DNA of 64,000 nt from Slackia piriformis YIT 12062 (GTDB lineage: Bacteria > Actinomycetota > Coriobacteriia > Coriobacteriales > Eggerthellaceae), in assembly GCF_000296445.1 (NCBI RefSeq), contig NZ_JH815198.1, positions 732,975 to 796,974 of the forward strand, given 5' to 3'. The notes beneath the pieces are model-generated. The model was not told the origin of the DNA and made no database searches. It saw only the letters and a program-made list of their open reading frames with translations. Shown one piece after another: positions 32,951 through 41,112 of the stretch. The translations under genes and the position numbers were made by a program. Every line of letters starts with the position of its first letter. The stretch's first letter is position 1.

Positions 32951-35047
32951 ATGACCGACCAGCATAAGGGTGGATATCAGGGCGGCTCGGGTCGTGGCGG
33001 CAATTCGCGCGCGCCTCGTCAGGGCGGATTCGACAAGCGTTCCGGCGGAAACCGCGGAGAGCGACGTTATGACCGCTCTGAAGGCGGATATCGTAAAGAC
33101 GGCAAAGGCGGCTCGTACGGTGGGCCGAAACGCGACGGTAAGCCCTATGGGGACCGCAAGCCTGGCGGCAAGCCCTACGGCGGCCGCGACGGCAAGCCCT
33201 ATGGAAAACCCGGCAGCAAGCCCTACGGTAATCGCGACGGCAAGCCCTCTGGCGAGCGAGATCGCAAGCCTTACGGAAGCCGCGATGGCAAGCCGTACGG
33301 CGACCGCAAGCCCGGCGGTAAAAGCTACGGCTCCCGCGATGGTAAATCGTTCGGCGGTCCTCGCTCGGGCGAGCGCAGAGGTGCTCCTCGCGGCGGCAAG
33401 CCGTTCAAGAAATACGACGGCGGCCAGCGCGGGCCTGGCTCTTCCTCCCAGGGCCGTTTCGACGGCAAGCGTGACGGTTCGTTCGACCGCCGCAAATTCA
33501 ACGATGCCGAACGTCGCGTAGATGCCGACGCTCAGGTTCATAACGTCAACGATGCGGCCGCTGGTCAAGAGGCCTCTTTTAACAACGCCTCCGCTTCTGA
33601 CGAACACGGGCGACCCGCTTCGCGCGACGGCCGACCTCGTCGCGACGAACGTGCCGGCGGCAGGCCTCGCGACGCTCGAGGACCTCGCGGCGATCGTCGT
33701 GGCCCGAAGTCTTCGGATAAGCCGCGTCTGTCTCCCGGTCGTGCTGCGGCCTGCGCAATCGGCAAGACCGTTCGCGAGCGTGATGCCTTTACCGCGGAAA
33801 TCACCCCTAGCGTTCTCGCGACGTTCGAGGGCATCTCTCCCGAGGATGCGGCGTTCGCTACGAAAATAGCCCGCGGCGTCACTGCTACGATCGGCACGTT
33901 GGACGAATTTATCGATCGTAACCTCAAGTCTCCCGACGATATCGGTGCGGAGGTACGCGATGCGTTGCGCGTCAGCGCTTATGAGCTTCTGTTCCTCGGA
34001 AAAGACGATTATGCAGCCGTCGACCAGGGCGTCGAGCTTGTTCGTTCTATCGCGCCCGCGGCATCCGGCCTTGCCAACGCCGTTCTGCGCAAGATGGCCA
34101 CGAGCGCGAAGAAGTTTCCTTACGGCAATCCCGACTTGAGCCTTCAGGTTCTGGCCCGTTCGCAGGCGTTCCCTCTGTGGCTCGCGAAGCGCCTGATGAA
34201 TGAAATGGGCTTGAAGCAGGCCACCGCGTTCATGCGCGCGTCGAACGCCGATGCGCCGGTCTACATCGCCGTCAACGCCATCAAGGCCAAAGACGAAGAC
34301 GTGGTCGAGATTTTCGACCAGGCCGGCAGCCTCATGAAGGAGTCTGAGACGGTTGCAGGATGTTACCTTGTGGAAGATGCGCGCGTGCTGCGCAAGCCCG
34401 AGGTGCGCGCCTTGTTCGAAAACGGCAGCGTCTGCGTTTCGGATGAATCCGCCCAGGCCATTGCCGCGCTTGCCTGCCCGAAGGAAGACGTCGAGGCCTT
34501 CCTTGAAATAGGTGCGGGCCGCGGGACGAAGACCATCCTTCTGCAGAGCAACGCTGTTCGCGCCTTCGGTCGCACGATTCCCATGGTTTCGGTCGACGAT
34601 CATGCATTCAAAGGCGATCTGCTCGAAAAGCGCGTTGCTGCATATGGCATCAATTCGGTTCGTCCGCTCACCATGGATGCACGCAAGCTTTCCGAGAAGC
34701 TTCCCGAGGCATCTTTCGACGCCGTATTCGTAGACGCTCCGTGCACGGGCGTCGGTACGCTGCGCCGCCATCCCGAAATCCGCTGGCGCTTGACCGCCGC
34801 TCAGATTACGGACATGTCGTCGGTTGAATACGACATTCTGGCCGAGGCCGCGAAAATGGTGAAGCCGGGCGGTACGCTTACCTATGCCACCTGCACCGTG
34901 TTCGCCGAAGAGAACGAAAACGTCGTGGAACGGTTCCGCAAGACCAAATTCGGCGAATCGTTCGAGGTCGAAGAGACGCTTTCCACCACGCTGAGCGCTT
35001 CCGGCCCCGACGCGCATTACGCAGTTCGCCTGCGTCGCGTCCGATAA
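32951..35047 (+). CDS. rsmB: 16S rRNA m5C967 methyltransferase RsmB with long low-complexity N-terminal extension
   Basis: The C-terminal ~440 of 698 residues form a normal RsmB/Sun protein: a NusB-like RNA-binding domain (about 260-400), then the SAM methyltransferase with FLEIGAGRGTKTILL, DAPCTGVGTLRRHPEIRWR and YATCTVFAEENENVV, the two catalytic-cysteine motifs. The first ~258 residues are an unusual Gly/Arg/Lys-rich extension. Residues 62-135 are a degenerate tandem array of (R)DGKPYG-like units, followed by Arg/Asp/Gly-rich sequence (GGRPRDARGPRGDRRG). Such RGG-like tails bind RNA or promote assembly; that role here is inferred. The start directly follows the fmt stop. Confidence 0.9.
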   Translation: MTDQHKGGYQGGSGRGGNSRAPRQGGFDKRSGGNRGERRYDRSEGGYRKDGKGGSYGGPKRDGKPYGDRKPGGKPYGGRDGKPYGKPGSKPYGNRDGKPSGERDRKPYGSRDGKPYGDRKPGGKSYGSRDGKSFGGPRSGERRGAPRGGKPFKKYDGGQRGPGSSSQGRFDGKRDGSFDRRKFNDAERRVDADAQVHNVNDAAAGQEASFNNASASDEHGRPASRDGRPRRDERAGGRPRDARGPRGDRRGPKSSDKPRLSPGRAAACAIGKTVRERDAFTAEITPSVLATFEGISPEDAAFATKIARGVTATIGTLDEFIDRNLKSPDDIGAEVRDALRVSAYELLFLGKDDYAAVDQGVELVRSIAPAASGLANAVLRKMATSAKKFPYGNPDLSLQVLARSQAFPLWLAKRLMNEMGLKQATAFMRASNADAPVYIAVNAIKAKDEDVVEIFDQAGSLMKESETVAGCYLVEDARVLRKPEVRALFENGSVCVSDESAQAIAALACPKEDVEAFLEIGAGRGTKTILLQSNAVRAFGRTIPMVSVDDHAFKGDLLEKRVAAYGINSVRPLTMDARKLSEKLPEASFDAVFVDAPCTGVGTLRRHPEIRWRLTAAQITDMSSVEYDILAEAAKMVKPGGTLTYATCTVFAEENENVVERFRKTKFGESFEVEETLSTTLSASGPDAHYAVRLRRVR
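33134..33355 (+). repeat. degenerate tandem repeat encoding GKPYG-type units
   Basis: About eight units of roughly 24-30 bases encode RDGKPYG, DRKPGGKPYG, GRDGKPYG, GSKPYG, DRKPYG and variants inside the rsmB extension. The frame is kept throughout and codons vary between units, which suggests an old, selected repeat rather than a fresh slippage product. Confidence 0.8.
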
Positions 35048-35072
35048 CCACGCTTCGAAGCCGCACAATGCA

Positions 35073-35106
35073 AGCGGGTCCGACACGCCGTCGGGCCCGC
35101 TTTTTC
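35073..35106 (+). terminator. intrinsic terminator after rsmB
   Basis: A 12-bp stem AGCGGGTCCGAC / GTCGGGCCCGCT (one G-T pair) with loop ACGCC runs into a T tract (35101-35105). Confidence 0.93.
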
Positions 35107-35175
35107 TTGTGTCGGGCGTTTTTGCCGCGAGTTGAATTCCTTCAGCAGGAGAGGGGCTGTGCTTGCTTGAGCCCG

Positions 35176-35646
35176 TCACCTCATCTTCGACGTGTCCACG
35201 CCCTCGAGTCCCAGAAGATAGCGTTTGATTTTGACGCCTGCGGCATAGCCAACCAAGGCGTTGTTCGCCCCTATGACGCGGTGGCAGGGGATGAGGATAG
35301 GGATGGGGTTTTTGTTATTGGCCATGCCCACGGCCCTGTACGCGTGCGGTTTTCCGATTGCTTCCGCTATCTGGGCGTATGTTCTTGTTTCGCCGTAAGG
35401 AACCGTTTGCAGCGCCTTCCATACCGTGAGCTGGAAATCGGTTCCTTTCGGGTCGAGGGGCAGGTCGAATTCGCGTCTTTTGCCGGCGAAGTACTCCTGG
35501 ATTTGAGTTGCGGTCTTGTTGGTAAGGGTGCTTGGTTTGCGAGGCATGTCCAGTTCGACGTCTCCGAAATGAATGGAGACGATGCCTTTTTCGTGTGCGG
35601 CGATAGTGAGGCGTCCGAGCGGCATGGGGTAGACGAAATGATTCAT
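35176..35646 (-). CDS. ogt: methylated-DNA--protein-cysteine methyltransferase
   Basis: This suicide DNA-repair protein removes methyl groups from O6-methylguanine. The 156-residue Ogt-type protein has the HTH region TRTYAQIAEAIGKPHAYRAVG and the active site IPCHRVIG with acceptor C121, followed by GYAAGVKIKRYLLGLEG. The start MNHFVYPMPLG has AAAGGA upstream; a 74-codon longer frame is not supported. It is convergent with rsmB and divergent from rpe. Confidence 0.94.
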   Translation of the reverse strand: MNHFVYPMPLGRLTIAAHEKGIVSIHFGDVELDMPRKPSTLTNKTATQIQEYFAGKRREFDLPLDPKGTDFQLTVWKALQTVPYGETRTYAQIAEAIGKPHAYRAVGMANNKNPIPILIPCHRVIGANNALVGYAAGVKIKRYLLGLEGVDTSKMR

Positions 35647-35897
35647 GGCGGTCCTTTCGCGGCTCGGCGTTTCGCATCGCGGCCTCTCGACCGCGTGCGC
35701 GCGCTCTGCGTAGCGCTTGCTCCTGATTATAGTACGCCTTCGTCGTAGCGCCGTGCTTGCCGGCTTCGAAGTCGGATTTTGGCGGTTTCGTCCCGAATTC
35801 CTACGAGGTTTCGCGCGAACTCCCTCCGTGTGCATGCATGCGTTAGAATCTGACGTGTTCAATGACACCGTATTGCGTACGCACGAAAGGCAGTCCC

Positions 35898-36587
35898 ATG
35901 TTTACCAGCCCTAAAATAGCCCCGTCCATTTTGTCGGCCGACTTCATGAACATGGAGCGCGATATTCGCGTGATCGAGCAAGGCGGAGCAAGCTTCGTTC
36001 ATGTGGACGTCATGGATGGTCATTTCGTCCCGAACCTCACGTTGGGCGTTCCCTTCGTCAAGCAGCTCAAGCGCATCACCGACCTTCCGCTCGACGTGCA
36101 CTTGATGATTTCCAACCCGCTGTACCAGCTTCCGTGGTTCCTCGAGTGCAAGCCTGATATCGTGACCGTTCATGCCGAGGCCCTCGATGAATCCGCGGGC
36201 GAATTCGACCGCGCGATCGACATGATTCATGAAGCCGGCTCCAAGGCCTGCATCGCCTTAAAGCCCGATATGGACGTTGACGTTCTTAAGCCCTACATCG
36301 GCAAGCTCGACATGGTCTTGGCCATGAGCGTGTATCCGGGGTTCTCTGGGCAGAAATACATAGAAGGTACCGAGGACAAGGTTGCACGCGTCGTTGAGAT
36401 GGCGCGTGCAGCGGGCGTTTCGCCCCTTATCGAAGTCGACGGTGGCCTTGGCGCCAACGACCCGACGCGTGCGGTTGCGGCAAGCGGATGTGACGTGTTC
36501 GTTGCGGGAAGTGCCGTTTTCGGCGCCGAAGACCGCGCGGCGGCTATTGCCGCCATGACGAAGGTTGCGCAAGAGGCTCAGGCGTAA
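35898..36587 (+). CDS. rpe: ribulose-phosphate 3-epimerase
   Basis: Rpe interconverts ribulose 5-phosphate and xylulose 5-phosphate in the pentose phosphate pathway. The 229-residue TIM barrel has IAPSILSADFMNMERDI, HVDVMDGHFVPNLTLG, VYPGFSGQKYI, IEVDGGLG and FVAGSAVFGA. GAAAGG precedes the chosen start. It is followed after three bases by a cysteine desulfurase, opening an operon that runs to about 40.3 kb. Confidence 0.95.
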   Translation: MFTSPKIAPSILSADFMNMERDIRVIEQGGASFVHVDVMDGHFVPNLTLGVPFVKQLKRITDLPLDVHLMISNPLYQLPWFLECKPDIVTVHAEALDESAGEFDRAIDMIHEAGSKACIALKPDMDVDVLKPYIGKLDMVLAMSVYPGFSGQKYIEGTEDKVARVVEMARAAGVSPLIEVDGGLGANDPTRAVAASGCDVFVAGSAVFGAEDRAAAIAAMTKVAQEAQA

Positions 36588-36590
36588 CCT

Positions 36591-37778
36591 ATGCTGTTCG
36601 GCTCGAATCGTACTTACATTTACCTGGACAACGCGGCCACCACTCCTTTGTGCGACGCGGCCGCAGAAGCTATGGCCCCTTACATGAAGGCGGCTCCCGA
36701 CGGCGCGTTCGGCAACGCGAATTCGCTGCATTCCATCGGGCGCGAGGCCTTTTCGGAGCTTGAGGACGCGCGTGTGCGTGTCGCCCGGGCGCTCGGGGCT
36801 CAACGTCCCGACGAAATCGTGTTCACCTCGGGGGCGACCGAGGCGGACAACGCCGCCATCATAGGCATGGCTCTAGCGGAGCGCGATCGCAGGCGCCTGC
36901 GTGGAAACGCCGCTTTGGGGCGTGTGGTCATGTCGCGCATAGAGCATCACGCCGTCCTTCACAGCGCAGCCATGCTGAAAAGGCTTGGCTTCGAGGTCGA
37001 TTTCGTCGATAACGACGCATCGGGCCATATCGGCGTGGAGGCGCTAGAGCGCGTTATGCGCGAAGACACGGTGCTCGTAAGCATCATGGCGGTCAACAAC
37101 GAAGTAGGAACCGTTCTCGACACTGCCGCCCTTGCCAAGACGGCCCATCGGCACGGGGCGCTCTTCCACGTAGATGCCGTGCAGGCGCTGGGAAAGATTC
37201 CCTTCGACGTGGGGGCGCTCGGCGTGGATGCCGCATCGTTTTCCTCGCACAAGGTGGGCGGCCCGCAAGGCGTCGGCATAATGTATCTGAAGACGCGCAC
37301 TCCGTTCGTTGCGTATATGACGGGCGGTGGCCAGGAGCGCGGCATGAGGAGCGGAACTCAAAACATTGCCGGCATCTTGGGGTGCGCCGCGGCCGTCGAG
37401 CATGCCGTGGCGTTGCAGCCCGCGTTCGCCGAACGTGCGACGAAGCTTCGCGACTCCCTCTACCAGGAGCTTTGCTCCTTGCCGAAGGTGTCTGCGACCG
37501 TTCGGCTTGAATCGGGCGAATTCGCGCCGCACATCGTCAATGTCTGCGTTTCGGGTATGGAGAGCCAGACCATGATTTTGCAGCTCGACCTGCGCGGCTT
37601 CTGCGTTTCGGGTGGGTCGGCGTGTTCTTCCAACTCGCTCGATCCCTCCCATGTGCTTTCGGCTCTCGGCGTGAAGCGCAACCTTGCCCAGGGCTCCTTG
37701 CGTATATCGTTCGGGGAGATAACGGACGAAGCCGACGTGGCATCGTTTGTCGAGGCGTTCAAGGAGGTGGTGTCATGA
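36591..37778 (+). CDS. cysteine desulfurase (NifS/IscS class V aminotransferase)
   Basis: The 395-residue PLP enzyme supplies sulfur from cysteine for Fe-S clusters or thio-modified tRNA. It shows YLDNAATTPLC, FTSGATEADNAAI, the His in SRIEHHAVLHSA, VDAVQALGKIPFD, the PLP Lys in SFSSHKVGGPQG and the catalytic-loop Cys in VSGGSACSSNSLDPSHVL near residue 344. The NifS-like short active-site loop fits the IscS/NifS group. No IscU or MnmA neighbour is present. Its stop overlaps the next ATG (ATGA). Confidence 0.9.
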   Translation: MLFGSNRTYIYLDNAATTPLCDAAAEAMAPYMKAAPDGAFGNANSLHSIGREAFSELEDARVRVARALGAQRPDEIVFTSGATEADNAAIIGMALAERDRRRLRGNAALGRVVMSRIEHHAVLHSAAMLKRLGFEVDFVDNDASGHIGVEALERVMREDTVLVSIMAVNNEVGTVLDTAALAKTAHRHGALFHVDAVQALGKIPFDVGALGVDAASFSSHKVGGPQGVGIMYLKTRTPFVAYMTGGGQERGMRSGTQNIAGILGCAAAVEHAVALQPAFAERATKLRDSLYQELCSLPKVSATVRLESGEFAPHIVNVCVSGMESQTMILQLDLRGFCVSGGSACSSNSLDPSHVLSALGVKRNLAQGSLRISFGEITDEADVASFVEAFKEVVS

Positions 37779-38584
37779 CGGACCTTATCACCCTGCATAC
37801 CCATTCCACCTTCTGCGGCCATGCGAAAGACCCTTTGGACGCGATGGTGGATGCCGCCTCGCGCGCCGGTGTGCGCGTGATGGCCGCGACCGAGCATTAT
37901 CCGGTAAACGAGCGCTTCGATCCGTTCAAGCATGCAAGCATGCCCCTCGAACGGCTCGAGCCGTATTGCCAGGCCGTTTTGGAAGAGCGCGACCGGCATC
38001 CTGAAATGGAAATTCTGCTGGGTTGCGAGCTCGATTGGCTCGGCGACGATGAAGACAGAAATCTTTCCGCCGAGGACTTCGACCGCTTCGACATCGTTTT
38101 GGGCTCGGTGCATTTCGTCGATGGCTGGCTCATCAACAGCACCCGCACGAAGGAGCGCTGGGGAGAGGTGGGCGTCGACGACGTATGGAGGCGCTACATC
38201 GATTTGTGGTGCGACGCCGCCGCAAGCTCGATGCCGTTCACGGTCATGTCGCATCCCGACGTGGTGAAGAAATTCGGATTCTATCCGTCTTTCGACCTGC
38301 TTCCCCATTACGAGCGCATGGCCGAAGCGGCTCGCGAAGGAAATCGAATGATCGAGGTCAACACTTCGGGCAAATACGCGCCGTGCGCCCAGTATTATCC
38401 TTCGCCTGAGATGCTCGAGGTGTTCGCGCGGGCCGGGGTCGATTGCACGGTGGGCACGGATGCGCATCAAGCTGCGCATATCGCTCGCGATGTGCGCGAG
38501 GCGTATGACTACATGCGCCATGCGGGCTATCGCTGTGTCGCTGTTCCCCGTATCGGGGGAGACGTGAGCTACCTGGATCTGTAG
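37775..38584 (+). CDS. PHP-family phosphatase, histidinol-phosphatase-like
   Basis: The 269-residue protein belongs to the polymerase-and-histidinol-phosphatase metal hydrolases: LHTHSTFCGHAKDPLDAMVDAA, AATEHYP, LGCELDWL, DIVLGSVHFVDGW, VMSHPDVVKKFG and TVGTDAHQAAHI supply the metal ligands. HisK-type histidinol phosphatase (histidine biosynthesis) is the best guess; nearby his genes are absent, so another phosphate ester may be the substrate. AAGGAGG lies before its ATG, inside the end of the cysteine desulfurase gene, and the two overlap by four bases. Confidence 0.8.
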   Translation: MTDLITLHTHSTFCGHAKDPLDAMVDAASRAGVRVMAATEHYPVNERFDPFKHASMPLERLEPYCQAVLEERDRHPEMEILLGCELDWLGDDEDRNLSAEDFDRFDIVLGSVHFVDGWLINSTRTKERWGEVGVDDVWRRYIDLWCDAAASSMPFTVMSHPDVVKKFGFYPSFDLLPHYERMAEAAREGNRMIEVNTSGKYAPCAQYYPSPEMLEVFARAGVDCTVGTDAHQAAHIARDVREAYDYMRHAGYRCVAVPRIGGDVSYLDL

Positions 38585-38626
38585 CGGGCGTTGCTGCGCT
38601 GCATACGAAAGAAGGAGCGTGATTCC

Positions 38627-39556
38627 ATGGATTTCGAACATGAGCAACCCGTCGAAGGAACCTACGAGGCCGACGTGCGAGAAAACGGCCTGCGCGCCTT
38701 CGATCGCGGTCCTCTAGCGCACACCCCTGACGATTTCCCCGAAACGGTGGGCGATCTTGTGGCGTCTTTGTCGCGCATGTTTCCCGCTTCGGATGCGGAG
38801 TCGTGGGATAGAACCGGGCTTTTGGCGGGAGACGCCTCATGGCCTTTGTCCGGGGTGGCCGTCGCGCTCGATCCCACTCTTGAGGCTCTTGAGCAGGCTA
38901 GGCATTACGGGGCGAATGTTCTTTTGACGCATCATCCTGCCTTTCTCGAAGCGCCTTCTTGTATCGCCCCCGTTTCTTCCGGGGCATCGGTGGGCGGCGC
39001 TCTTGTTTTCGAGGCTGTTCGCAGCGGCGTAGCCTTGGTGAACTACCACACAACGCTTGATGTGAGCGCCCAGGCGCAGCGCATGCTTCCCGGGCTTCTC
39101 GGGCTTGACAGGGTGGGGGTTCTCGAGCCGCTTTCCTACGATGGAGAGCGGGGCTACGGACAAGTATGCGTCCTTTCCCGGAAAGACGCGCCCATGACGC
39201 TTCGAAACCTCGCGCTTCGCTGTACATCGGTCTTCGGCCGTGCTCCCCGGGTCTGGGGCAATATGGACAAAGAAGCATGCCGCATCGCAACATGGACGGG
39301 ATCGGCGGGAGATGCCTGCGAGCTTTGCCTTGCGCGCGGGATAGACGTGCTGGTATGCGGGGAAGTGAAATACCATGCGGCCCTCGATGCATCACAGCGC
39401 GGTCTTTGCATCATCGAGCTCGGGCACGACGTTTCCGAGCTGCCGTTTGTGGCGGTTTTGTCAGAGGCCGTTGCAAGGCTTGGCGTTTCTCGAGAAAATA
39501 TCGTGCCGCTTTCTCAAGACGGCAATTGGAATCATCCGGAGAGCAGGAGGGTGTAA
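38627..39556 (+). CDS. Nif3-like dinuclear metal-centre protein
   Basis: The 309-residue protein has Nif3/YbgI hallmarks: SWDRTGLLAGD, GVAVALDPTLEAL, VLLTHHPAFLE, NYHTTLDVSAQAQ and, near the end, CGEVKYHAALDASQRGLCIIELGH. Family members bind two metal ions in a toroidal hexamer; some act as GTP cyclohydrolase-like enzymes, but function is unsettled. A ~35-residue acidic N-terminal extension precedes the domain. The next gene, encoding a C4 zinc-ribbon protein, starts two bases after the stop, a pairing frequent in Gram-positives. Confidence 0.87.
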   Translation: MDFEHEQPVEGTYEADVRENGLRAFDRGPLAHTPDDFPETVGDLVASLSRMFPASDAESWDRTGLLAGDASWPLSGVAVALDPTLEALEQARHYGANVLLTHHPAFLEAPSCIAPVSSGASVGGALVFEAVRSGVALVNYHTTLDVSAQAQRMLPGLLGLDRVGVLEPLSYDGERGYGQVCVLSRKDAPMTLRNLALRCTSVFGRAPRVWGNMDKEACRIATWTGSAGDACELCLARGIDVLVCGEVKYHAALDASQRGLCIIELGHDVSELPFVAVLSEAVARLGVSRENIVPLSQDGNWNHPESRRV

Positions 39557-39558
39557 GC

Positions 39559-40293
39559 GTGCAAGCGACGTCCGAACAGATTATGAGCCTGATCAGGCTC
39601 CAGCATACCGACTTGACCATCGCGCACATTGAGCGCCAGGTGGACGACTTGCCTCAAAAGCAGACCCTTGCCGCTCTGAAAGAGAAGCAGTCCGCCATCC
39701 AGCGCAAGCAGCGTGCTCTTATCGGCGGCCGTAAAGACCTCGAACTGAATCTCGAATCTCTTCTCGAAGAGGAGAGGAATCTTGTGAAAAGGCAGGACGA
39801 AGCCCAGCAGCGTATCAATGCCGCATCATCCGATTATAAAGAGGTTTCTTCGAGCAGCGAGGCTCTTTCGACCTACGCCGAAGACCTGGAGGCGCTTCGC
39901 GGGCGCATTTCCTCGACAGAGACGCAGATTCTGGAGATTTCGTCTCTCGAGCCTCAGGTCGAGACGATGCTCGCTCGTCTTTCCGAGCAGGAAAAGGATC
40001 TCATTGTCTCGTATCGAGAGGAGGGAGGCAAGCTCCTCGCCAAGGTTGCGTCCTTGAAGGAGGAGCGCGAAGCGCTCGCCGACGCGATTGGTGAGCAGAT
40101 CATGGGCCATTACAATCGCATCGCCAAGGCGAAGCAGGGTGTTGCCTTGGCCCATCTGAACGAGGGCGCATGCAATACCTGTCGCACCTCGTTCGACCAG
40201 AGTAGGGTTCTTTCGCTTCGTATGGACTACCCGCTCTCGTTCTGTCCGCACTGCGGAAGGCTTATGGTCATCGATAAGCGTTATGCAGGTTAG
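39559..40293 (+). CDS. C4-type zinc ribbon coiled-coil protein (DUF164)
   Basis: The 244-residue protein is a long coiled coil (about residues 20-195, rich in Glu, Lys, Leu and Gln) ending in a zinc ribbon with CNTC and CPHC pairs (GACNTCRTSFDQ...LSFCPHCGRLMV). The family is thought to bind nucleic acid or act as a scaffold; the function is unknown. The start is GTG, read from AGGAGG eight bases upstream, two bases after the Nif3 stop. No in-frame ATG gives the normal family N-terminus. Confidence 0.88.
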   Translation: MQATSEQIMSLIRLQHTDLTIAHIERQVDDLPQKQTLAALKEKQSAIQRKQRALIGGRKDLELNLESLLEEERNLVKRQDEAQQRINAASSDYKEVSSSSEALSTYAEDLEALRGRISSTETQILEISSLEPQVETMLARLSEQEKDLIVSYREEGGKLLAKVASLKEEREALADAIGEQIMGHYNRIAKAKQGVALAHLNEGACNTCRTSFDQSRVLSLRMDYPLSFCPHCGRLMVIDKRYAG

Positions 40294-40303
40294 AAAAACT
40301 TTC

Positions 40304-40332
40304 TTGTCATAGCCAAAATCGCATGATATAGT
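40304..40332 (+). promoter_or_regulatory. promoter of rpmB
   Basis: TTGTCA (40304-40309), a 17-base spacer and TATAGT (40327-40332) form a near-consensus sigma-70-type promoter about 60 bases before the rpmB start. Confidence 0.75.
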
Positions 40333-40392
40333 AGTCGGGCTTTATGCTTACACCCAGATAAATAACATCTGATAGTAATGGAGTGAAGAATT

Positions 40393-40584
40393 ATGTCGAA
40401 GGTTTGCGAAATTTGCGGTAAGGCTCCTGTTGCGGGTCGTTCCATCAGCCACTCTCATCGTGTGACCAATCGTATGTTCCGCCCGAACATCCAGAAGATC
40501 ACCGTCGTCGAGAAGAACGGCAAAGTCTGCAAGAAGAACGTATGCACCAGGTGCATGAAGGCTGGCAAGGTTACCCGCGCATAG
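40393..40584 (+). CDS. rpmB: ribosomal protein bL28
   Basis: The 63-residue protein is bL28 of the zinc-binding (C+) type: MSKVCEICGKAPVAGRSISHSHRVTNRMF, then CTRCMKAGKV, giving two CxxC pairs. It is part of the large ribosomal subunit. It is a single-gene transcript with its own strong promoter and terminator. Confidence 0.96.
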   Translation: MSKVCEICGKAPVAGRSISHSHRVTNRMFRPNIQKITVVEKNGKVCKKNVCTRCMKAGKVTRA

Positions 40585-40600
40585 TCTTTACCATGAGCCG

Positions 40601-40626
40601 AAAGCCCGCTTATGCGGGCTTTTTTG
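40601..40626 (+). terminator. intrinsic terminator after rpmB
   Basis: Perfect stem AAGCCCGC / GCGGGCTT with loop TTAT followed by a T tract. Confidence 0.94.
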
Positions 40627-40734
40627 TGTTCATTTGAACAGGGAGGCCTTTTACGCCTTCGTTTCGAGCGCATTTCCCGCAATGAGGGCTATACTTTACG
40701 GTTGCTAATGCAGTCGTGAGAAAGGAATGGATTC

Positions 40735-41082
40735 ATGACGCAGCAGGTTTCCGGAAATCTCCATGTCTCGAATGACGTTCTCGCCGATCTTGCCGGCAAT
40801 GCCGCTCTGGGCTGCTACGGCATCGTCGGCATGGCTTCTCCCACTGCCTCGGACGGCTTCGCGAACATCCTGCCCGCCAACCGCCTTCGTCGCGGCATCG
40901 TCGTGACGGGCAAGGAGGCAGGCATCCACGTCGACATGTACGTCATCGTGGAGTACGGCACCAACATCAACGCCGTGTCTCAGAACCTCATCGACAACGT
41001 TACCTACGAACTGACCGAGCACGCCCAGGTTCCCGTCGAAGGCGTTGCCGTTCATGTCCAGGGCATCAAAGTCCGAAAGTAA
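40735..41082 (+). CDS. Asp23/Gls24 (DUF322) family protein
   Basis: The 115-residue protein shows the Asp23 pattern: VSNDVLADLAGNAALGCYGIVGMAS, then VDMYVIVEYGTNINAVSQNLIDNVTYELTEH. Family members in Firmicutes associate with the membrane or envelope stress; this one lies upstream of a FakA-like gene, a very conserved pairing in Gram-positives, and 30 bases separate them. TATACT at 40690-40695 is a plausible -10 element. Confidence 0.9.
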   Translation: MTQQVSGNLHVSNDVLADLAGNAALGCYGIVGMASPTASDGFANILPANRLRRGIVVTGKEAGIHVDMYVIVEYGTNINAVSQNLIDNVTYELTEHAQVPVEGVAVHVQGIKVRK

Positions 41083-41112
41083 CTTTGGCTTTCCAAGGAG
41101 ATATACATACTC

